27,481 nt of DNA, taken from assembly GCA_038135065.1 (NCBI GenBank), contig JAYPWI010000039.1:1-27481 (forward strand). The letters are read 5' to 3'. Shown here in pieces: positions 23,255 to 27,481 of the stretch; within the stretch, counting starts at the first letter, position 1, and the number at the start of each line of letters is the position of its first letter. This DNA is from JAYPWI01 sp038135065. Lineage in GTDB: Bacteria; Actinomycetota; Acidimicrobiia; Acidimicrobiales; Poriferisodalaceae. The position numbers and the translations under genes were made by a program. Below the pieces are notes generated by a model. That model was not told the DNA's origin and did not search any database. It saw only the letters and a list, made by a program, of their open reading frames with translations.

Positions 23255-23932
23255 TCAGGTGCGGTGGAACACCGCGATCATCGCTCTCGAATCCGAGTGG
23301 TCGCCCACGTCGCCGGAATAGACCGGCACCTCGACGATGGTGGGTGAGGTGATGGCTCCTGTTGCGACGTCGTCGTCGAAGCGATCGGCGAAGCCGTCCG
23401 CTCGGTAGTGATCGGCATTGACGCCGATCACGAGCAACGCACCTGAGGCGGCGATTCGCAGCACCTCGTCGAGCGGGCCGGGGCCGAGGTGCCCGAACGT
23501 GAAGGTGCCGGCGCTCACGATGGCGGAGTAGGCGCCGTCCTCGATGGGCACGCGGGCCGTGAGGTCGGCCTCCCGCAGGCTGCGGTACACGGGCTCACCG
23601 TCGGCGGTCTGCTTCGTCGCCGCAACCTCCATCATCTCGGGCGAGATGTCGATGCCGTCGACGGGGCCCCGATGCAGCGCTCGTAGGGCGACACCGACGC
23701 CACCGGTGCCGCAGCCGATGTCGAGGACGGGATCGTCGGCGTCGGGGTCTGCGTGGCGGTCGAAGACCTCGGCAACGTGGCGGGCATAGACGTATCCAGT
23801 GGCATCGATGAAGTCTTGGTCGTACGTCGAGGCCCAGCTCCGGTAGAGCCGGCGATTGTCGTCCGGCGTCTCGAGCGCGTAGGCGGCTTCGAGCGCCGCT
23901 GCGCTGCTGGGCTTCGGTGCCGCATCGTCCAT
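23255..23932 (-). CDS. Class I SAM-dependent methyltransferase
   Basis: A 225-residue cytosolic methyltransferase. Motif I is PVLDIGCGTGGVG at residues 68-80, DGIDISPEMMEVA supplies the acidic ribose-binding residue, and YSAIVSAGTFTFGHLGPG forms motif IV-V. The YRSWASTYDQDF entry segment (30-41) is typical of small-molecule methyltransferases of the WBSCR27/UbiE-like type. The substrate is unknown. It is the first gene of the minus-strand operon with the LLM and GMC oxidoreductases. The ATG has no ribosome site; GAGACT lies 6 nt before it and differs from TANNNT only at the first base, so a leaderless transcript is possible but weakly supported. It diverges from the MDR at 24107 across 174 bp. 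Confidence 0.9.
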   Translation of the reverse strand: MDDAAPKPSSAAALEAAYALETPDDNRRLYRSWASTYDQDFIDATGYVYARHVAEVFDRHADPDADDPVLDIGCGTGGVGVALRALHRGPVDGIDISPEMMEVAATKQTADGEPVYRSLREADLTARVPIEDGAYSAIVSAGTFTFGHLGPGPLDEVLRIAASGALLVIGVNADHYRADGFADRFDDDVATGAITSPTIVEVPVYSGDVGDHSDSRAMIAVFHRT

Positions 23933-24070
23933 GTCGGCAGTCTCTCACGCGAGCGCAGGTTCGAGGCGTCCGTCGGGACTCGTCGGGTTCGGGGCCAGGT
24001 GCGATCACGGCGTCGTGGGTGAGGTGCCGTGCCACTGACGGATGGGCCGTCGCGCTGCGGGGTCGCTTGC

Positions 24071-24076
24071 TACCGT
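24071..24076 (+). promoter_or_regulatory. -10-like box TACCGT for MDR-LLM operon
   Basis: TACCGT lies 30 nt before the ATG at 24107 and leaves a leader carrying GGGGCGAGGGGG. The rest of the 174-bp divergent spacer shows no other clear element. Confidence 0.4.
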
Positions 24077-24106
24077 GCCAGCGACGCCAAGGGGCGAGGG
24101 GGTCCG

Positions 24107-25105
24107 ATGAAGGCATGGCGGTTACAGCAGCTCGGTGACCCGTGGGACGTCCTGTCCCTCGACGAGGTCGAAGCGCCGACCCCGGGGCCGGGTGAGGCGC
24201 GTGTGCGCTCGGCGGCCAGCGACCTCAACTTCGCCGACATCCTGCAGTGTCAGGGGCGATACCAAGAACGATTGGATCCTCCCTTCACCCCCGGCATGTC
24301 CGTCGCAGGCACCGTGGTCGAGGTGGGGTCCGGCTGCGATCTGGCAGTGGGCGATCGTGTCCTGGGGTCGACCACCTCGGGCTGGGGCGGGTACGCGGAG
24401 GAGTCGCTGATTCGCGCCGACAACGTTCGGCACGTCCCGGCCGACGTACCGCTCGACGCTGCTGCGGCCATGAACGTCATCTACGGCACCGGTTGGGTGG
24501 CGCTGCATCGACGCGGTCAGCTCCAACCTGGCGAAACGGTGCTGGTGCTGGCTGCGGCGGGCGGGGTCGGCTCGGCCGCCGTGCAGATGTCGAAGGTGCA
24601 TGGCTGCACGGTGATCGCCGCGGCCGGTGGCCCCGACAAGGTCGAGGTGTGTCGGGCGCTCGGTGCTGATGTCGTCGTCGACTACAACGCGGACGACCTC
24701 TACACAGCGGTCATGGACGCCACCGGTGGACGGGGCTGTGATGTCGTGTACGACCCGGTGGGTGGGGACTACTTCGACGTGGCCCGGCGCCTGGTGGCGT
24801 GGGAGGGCCGGCTGCTGGTGGTGGGATTCGCCAGCGGTGGAATACCGCAGGCCCCGATGAATCACGCGTTGGTGAAGAACTACTCCATCGTCGGTGTGCA
24901 CATGGGCGGCTATCGCGGTCGGATGGACGGGGTCCTCGACGAGTGTTACGCCGAGCTGTGGCAGCTCGTGGCCAGCGGCACCCTGGATCCCCTCGTCAGT
25001 CGCGAGCTCGAGCTCAGCGAGCTGATCGAGGGGTTGACGGCGCTCGACAATCGAGGAACGACGGGCAGGGTCATGTTGCTGCCACAAGGAAAGGGTCAGG
25101 AATGA
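24107..25105 (+). CDS. NADPH:quinone-oxidoreductase-family MDR protein
   Basis: A 332-residue zinc-free MDR oxidoreductase. MKAWRLQQLGDP opens the GroES-like domain, ASDLNFADILQCQGRY and PGMSVAGTVVEVG are family hallmarks, and AAGGVG at 150-155 is the dinucleotide loop. The catalytic and structural zinc cysteines of ADHs are missing. It is only distantly similar to the MDR at position 10-978. I prefer the ATG at 24107, which sits after a purine-rich ribosome site; an earlier ATG at 24029 adds 26 unrelated residues. Its stop overlaps the next gene's start (ATGA), so it is translationally coupled with the LLM oxidoreductase and the two may act on the same compound. Confidence 0.9.
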   Translation: MKAWRLQQLGDPWDVLSLDEVEAPTPGPGEARVRSAASDLNFADILQCQGRYQERLDPPFTPGMSVAGTVVEVGSGCDLAVGDRVLGSTTSGWGGYAEESLIRADNVRHVPADVPLDAAAAMNVIYGTGWVALHRRGQLQPGETVLVLAAAGGVGSAAVQMSKVHGCTVIAAAGGPDKVEVCRALGADVVVDYNADDLYTAVMDATGGRGCDVVYDPVGGDYFDVARRLVAWEGRLLVVGFASGGIPQAPMNHALVKNYSIVGVHMGGYRGRMDGVLDECYAELWQLVASGTLDPLVSRELELSELIEGLTALDNRGTTGRVMLLPQGKGQE

Positions 25106-26016
25106 CAGACATCGAGTTCGGGGTCTCGCTGCGCCTGTTGGGTGGAGCGAAGGACGAAGCACGCAACGCCGAGGCGCTCGGCTACGACTACCTGCTGACC
25201 GGCGAACACATCATGTTCCACGGTCCCACCTCCAACAACCTGGTGGCCCTCGCCGCTGCGGCGGGTGCGACCGAACGGATCAAGCTGATGTCGGGCATCG
25301 TGCTGGTGCCCCTCTACCCACCGCCGTTGTTGGCCAAGCAGGCGAGCGTGCTCGACGTGGTCTCCGACGGTCGCTTCTCGTTGGGCATCGGTGTCGGCGG
25401 CGAGTTCCCGAAGGAGTTCGAGGCCATGAACGTGCCCGTCGGCCAGCGGGGGTCCCGGACCAACGAAGCCCTCGAGATCCTCGATCTGCTCCTCCGGGAG
25501 AAGAACGTGAGCTACGAGGGGAAGTACACCACGCTCGACGACTTCTCCATCTCACCCCGCGGCGTGCAGAAACCACGCCTGCCCTTCTGGGTGGCGGGCC
25601 GCAAGGACGTGGCGATGAAGCGGGCGGCCACCTACGCCGAGGGGTGGCTGCCGTACATGTACACGCCTGAGATGCTGGCCGAGTCGATGGAGAAGATCGC
25701 GGGCTACACCGAAGCAGCCGGGCGCCCCGAGGGCACCGTGCAGGGCGGGCTCTTCATCTTCACCTGTGTGCACGAGGATCGAGCCACCGCCCTCGATCTG
25801 GCCAACCGGCAGCTGAGCAAGCAGTACAACCAGGACTTCTCGAAGATGGTCGAGAAGTACACCATCGCCGGCTCCCCGGAGGACTGCATCGCCCGCCTGC
25901 AGCAGTACATCGACGCCGGCGCCCGGACGGTGATGTTCAGCCAGGGGTGCCCGCCCGACTACGTCGAGGAGAACACGCGGCTGATTGCCGAGGCCGTGAT
26001 GCCGGCCTTCCGTTGA
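25102..26016 (+). CDS. F420-type LLM oxidoreductase (TIGR03619-like)
   Basis: A 304-residue luciferase-like protein. NAEALGYDYLLTGEHIMFHG, TERIKLMSGIVLVPLYPPPL, DVVSDGRFSLGIGVGGEFPKE and PRLPFWVAGRKDVAMKRAATYAEGWLPYM are the standard family blocks, and the LGIGVGGE loop is typical of F420-linked members from actinobacteria. Length is normal. It starts inside the stop of the MDR gene (4-nt ATGA overlap), with AAAGGGTCAGG as a possible ribosome site. Its 3' end is 7 bp from the convergent CoA-transferase gene. The substrate is unknown. Confidence 0.9.
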   Translation: MTDIEFGVSLRLLGGAKDEARNAEALGYDYLLTGEHIMFHGPTSNNLVALAAAAGATERIKLMSGIVLVPLYPPPLLAKQASVLDVVSDGRFSLGIGVGGEFPKEFEAMNVPVGQRGSRTNEALEILDLLLREKNVSYEGKYTTLDDFSISPRGVQKPRLPFWVAGRKDVAMKRAATYAEGWLPYMYTPEMLAESMEKIAGYTEAAGRPEGTVQGGLFIFTCVHEDRATALDLANRQLSKQYNQDFSKMVEKYTIAGSPEDCIARLQQYIDAGARTVMFSQGCPPDYVEENTRLIAEAVMPAFR

Positions 26017-26023
26017 GCCGGGT

Positions 26024-27277
26024 TCAGGTCGCCTCGGGCATCTCCGAGACGTAGACCACGTTGTCGGCCATCAGTTGGCCGATGGCGTCATCGTCGAGGC
26101 CCATGTCGGCCAGGATCGCCCGGGTGTCAGCCCCCGTACGACCGATGATGTCGGTCTCGATGGCCGAGGTGTCGCTGAAGGTCCACATGGGCGCGGGCTG
26201 TCGGAACCGACCCAGGTGCTCGTTCTCCTTCTCGCTGATGAGGCCGAGGTGCTCGACGGTGGGGTCGAGGTGGACCTCCCGCCGGCTGGCCACCTTGCCC
26301 GCCGCGAAGTCATGTTCCGCGAAGCGGGCCAGGACCTCGTCGGTGGTGAGCTTGGCGACCTCGCTCCGGACCTCTGCGATGAGGGCAGGGAGGTTCAGGG
26401 CGCGGGAGGTCTGGTCGGCGAAGCGCTCGTCGGTCACCCAGTCGACGCGATCGAGGGCGAGGCACAGCCCGTCCCACGGGGGGAGGAGGATGCCGGTCGC
26501 GATCTCGCCGTCCAGGGTGGGCAGCACCACCAGGAACGATCCCGGAGCCGATTCGAGCCAGGGTGGGAGCATCTCGAGCGGGATCGGCCCGTCGAGTTGG
26601 CTGTGGGCGGGAGCGAACCCGTCGGGCCATAGGAAGGCCAGGGATGCGGCCACCATCGGGACGTCGATGCGTTGGCCCTTTCCGGTGCGCTCTCGTACGT
26701 ACAGGGCGGCCAGGATGCCTTGAACGAGCGCGTTGGCCGAGGTTTTGTCCACCACGACCTGATGCACCAGATCGCTGTGGCCGGTGTCGAGGTCGCGCTG
26801 GTAGTCGACCATGCCGGTCTTGGCCTGCAATACGTAGTCGTAGGCGGGGAGGTGGGCTTCGGGTCCCTCGTTGCCCATGCCGCTGATGGCCGCATAGATC
26901 AGGCGCTGATTGCGGGCCGACATTTCCTCGTAGCCGATGCCGAGGTGTTCGGGCCGACCGGGTCGCATGTTGTGCAAGAAGATGTCAGCGGAGGCCACGA
27001 GGTCGGCCAACAGCTCGCGGCCCCGTTCGGTCTTGGCGTCGACGGAGAGAAACCGCTTGCCCCGATTCAGCGAATAGAAGGTCGGGTTGACGTCGTCGGG
27101 GCCGGCGCCGAGTCCGCTGGTGCGGACCACGTCGGGCGCATCGGGGCTCTCCACCTTGATGACCTCGGCGCCGAGCTCGGCCAGGAGCATGCCGGCCATC
27201 GGTCCCGAGTAGATCGTGGTGATCTCGACGACCTTGAGGCCGGCGAGGGGGGCTGCTGCGGTCGGGCTGTCGCTCAT
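26024..27277 (-). CDS. CaiB/BaiF family III CoA-transferase
   Basis: A 417-residue, single-length CoA-transferase of the formyl-CoA transferase/CaiB/BaiF/alpha-methylacyl-CoA racemase superfamily. Blocks in order: LAGLKVVEITTIYSGPMAGMLLAELGAEVIKVE (N-terminal Rossmann), SLNRGKRFLSVDAK, HNMRPGRPEHLGIGYE and RTGKGQRIDVPMVAA. The putative nucleophile is D177 in VVVDKTSANALVQG, exactly 22 residues before the GKGQ glycine as in formyl-CoA transferase, so it looks catalytically complete. The reaction is CoA transfer between thioester and acid, or racemisation in the Amacr branch; the sequence alone does not decide. It has no ribosome site and a -10-like box directly before the ATG. It is a single-gene unit convergent with the LLM gene. 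Confidence 0.92.
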   Translation of the reverse strand: MSDSPTAAAPLAGLKVVEITTIYSGPMAGMLLAELGAEVIKVESPDAPDVVRTSGLGAGPDDVNPTFYSLNRGKRFLSVDAKTERGRELLADLVASADIFLHNMRPGRPEHLGIGYEEMSARNQRLIYAAISGMGNEGPEAHLPAYDYVLQAKTGMVDYQRDLDTGHSDLVHQVVVDKTSANALVQGILAALYVRERTGKGQRIDVPMVAASLAFLWPDGFAPAHSQLDGPIPLEMLPPWLESAPGSFLVVLPTLDGEIATGILLPPWDGLCLALDRVDWVTDERFADQTSRALNLPALIAEVRSEVAKLTTDEVLARFAEHDFAAGKVASRREVHLDPTVEHLGLISEKENEHLGRFRQPAPMWTFSDTSAIETDIIGRTGADTRAILADMGLDDDAIGQLMADNVVYVSEMPEAT

Positions 27278-27283
27278 TCGTCG

Positions 27284-27289
27284 ACCGTA
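27284..27289 (-). promoter_or_regulatory. -10-like box TACGGT, leaderless start
   Basis: On the minus strand TACGGT ends 6 nt before the ATG at 27277. It is one of the cleanest examples in the window. A 15-bp palindrome (27289-27303) abuts its upstream side. Confidence 0.5.
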
Positions 27290-27303
27290 GCCCGTGACGG
27301 GCT
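27289..27303. repeat. 15-bp palindrome AGCCCGT-G-ACGGGCT
   Basis: A perfect 7-bp inverted repeat around one base, in the 63-bp gap between the partial LLM gene and the CoA-transferase. It abuts the -10-like box of the CoA-transferase, so it could be an operator; as RNA it could also help terminate the LLM transcript. Confidence 0.35.
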
Positions 27304-27307
27304 GACT

Positions 27308-27330
27308 ACCTGTCGCGGCACCGCACAGGT
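27308..27330 (-). terminator. Hairpin downstream of partial LLM gene
   Basis: ACCTGT at 27308-27313 and GCGG at 27315-27318 pair with CCGC at 27321-27324 and ACAGGT at 27325-27330. This gives a 10-bp stem with one bulged base and a CA loop, 10 nt past the stop of the minus-strand LLM gene. There is no U-tract, as is common in actinobacteria. It is the most convincing terminator in the window. Confidence 0.5.
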
Positions 27331-27340
27331 GGGCAACCGG

Positions 27341-27481
27341 TCAGCGCCGGGTGACCAGGGCGCCCAGGAGTTCCTTGGTGGCCTCGGTGGTGGCTGTCCC
27401 CGGGGGAATCACGGCCGCAAAGTCGGTGACACCGACCTCCGCATAGGCCTCGATGCCGGCTGCCACGGTCTCGTCGTCCCC
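27341..27481 (-). CDS. C-terminal fragment of an LLM-class oxidoreductase (runs off the window)
   Basis: The last 46 residues before a TGA, reading in from the window edge: TVAAGIEAYAEVGVTDFAAV and then TKELLGALVTRR at the end. The GVTDFAAV strand followed by a short terminal helix is the typical end of F420-dependent luciferase-like oxidoreductases, where it closes the barrel. The 5' part lies beyond 27481. This would be the fourth LLM-family gene in the window. The family call rests on a short segment and is tentative; the coding call is stronger because of the frame and the hairpin after the stop. Confidence 0.6.
   Translation of the reverse strand, partial: GDDETVAAGIEAYAEVGVTDFAAVIPPGTATTEATKELLGALVTRR

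Noticed and set aside
1..27481. tRNA or rRNA genes, CRISPR arrays, insertion sequences, phage or defence genes
   Set aside because: No cloverleaf-like segments, regularly spaced repeats, transposase/integrase motifs or known defence domains were seen on either strand.

Overview
The window is high-GC DNA, densely coding on both strands. It looks like a chromosomal segment of an actinobacterium, probably the Acidimicrobiia/Ilumatobacter-like group and possibly from a metagenome assembly. The supports are GTG starts, TANNNT-type -10 boxes, several luciferase-like (F420-type) oxidoreductases, and a close relative of mycobacterial ChoD. The taxonomic call is inference: there is no rRNA or tRNA here to anchor it. 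No mobile element, CRISPR array or phage gene is visible, no gap between genes exceeds about 180 bp, and no recognisable transcription regulator is encoded anywhere in the 27 kb.

Layout. Positions 10-978 (-) hold a quinone-reductase-type MDR, divergent from a fold-IV aminotransferase, an MFS transporter and an amidohydrolase (1074-4515, +). A large dimethylglycine/sarcosine dehydrogenase-like flavoprotein (4537-6984, -) diverges from an SDR (7071-7856, +). An amidase and an unrecognised protein form a coupled pair (10170 to 7876, -), divergent from a ClC chloride channel/antiporter with CBS domains (10318-12069, +). Next come a double-length CaiB/BaiF CoA-transferase and a DUF3237 protein (12163-15089, +). 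On the minus strand from 18678 to 15108 lie an acyl/aryl-CoA ligase, an isopenicillin-N-synthase-like oxygenase and an F420-type LLM oxidoreductase. They diverge from an SDR and a Rid-family protein (18750-20136, +). Another minus-strand run (23932 to 20129) contains a methyltransferase, an LLM oxidoreductase, a ChoD-like GMC oxidoreductase with a frameshift, and a small unknown protein. It diverges from an MDR-LLM pair (24107-26016, +). A second CaiB/BaiF CoA-transferase and the C-terminus of a fourth LLM protein end the window.

Together this reads as catabolic or specialised oxidative metabolism of organic acids and amines: CoA activation (ligase, CoA-transferases), oxidation (SDRs, MDRs, LLMs, non-haem Fe oxygenase, GMC), hydrolysis (amidase, amidohydrolase), amine handling (aminotransferase, DMGDH-like, Rid) and transport (MFS, ClC). 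The substrate cannot be read from sequence. I see no clear new defence or mobile system.

The most interesting signals are these. First, a -10-like TANNNT hexamer recurs 6-8 nt before the ATG of seven genes lacking a Shine-Dalgarno, which implies leaderless mRNAs. Second, the 10-N gap appears to be an artefact whose flanks overlap by 3 nt. Third, the ChoD-like gene has a frameshift and a Cys-rich Fe-S-like motif. Fourth, the N-terminal half of the double CoA-transferase appears to have lost its catalytic aspartate. Fifth, the aminotransferase resembles the (R)-selective amine transaminases.
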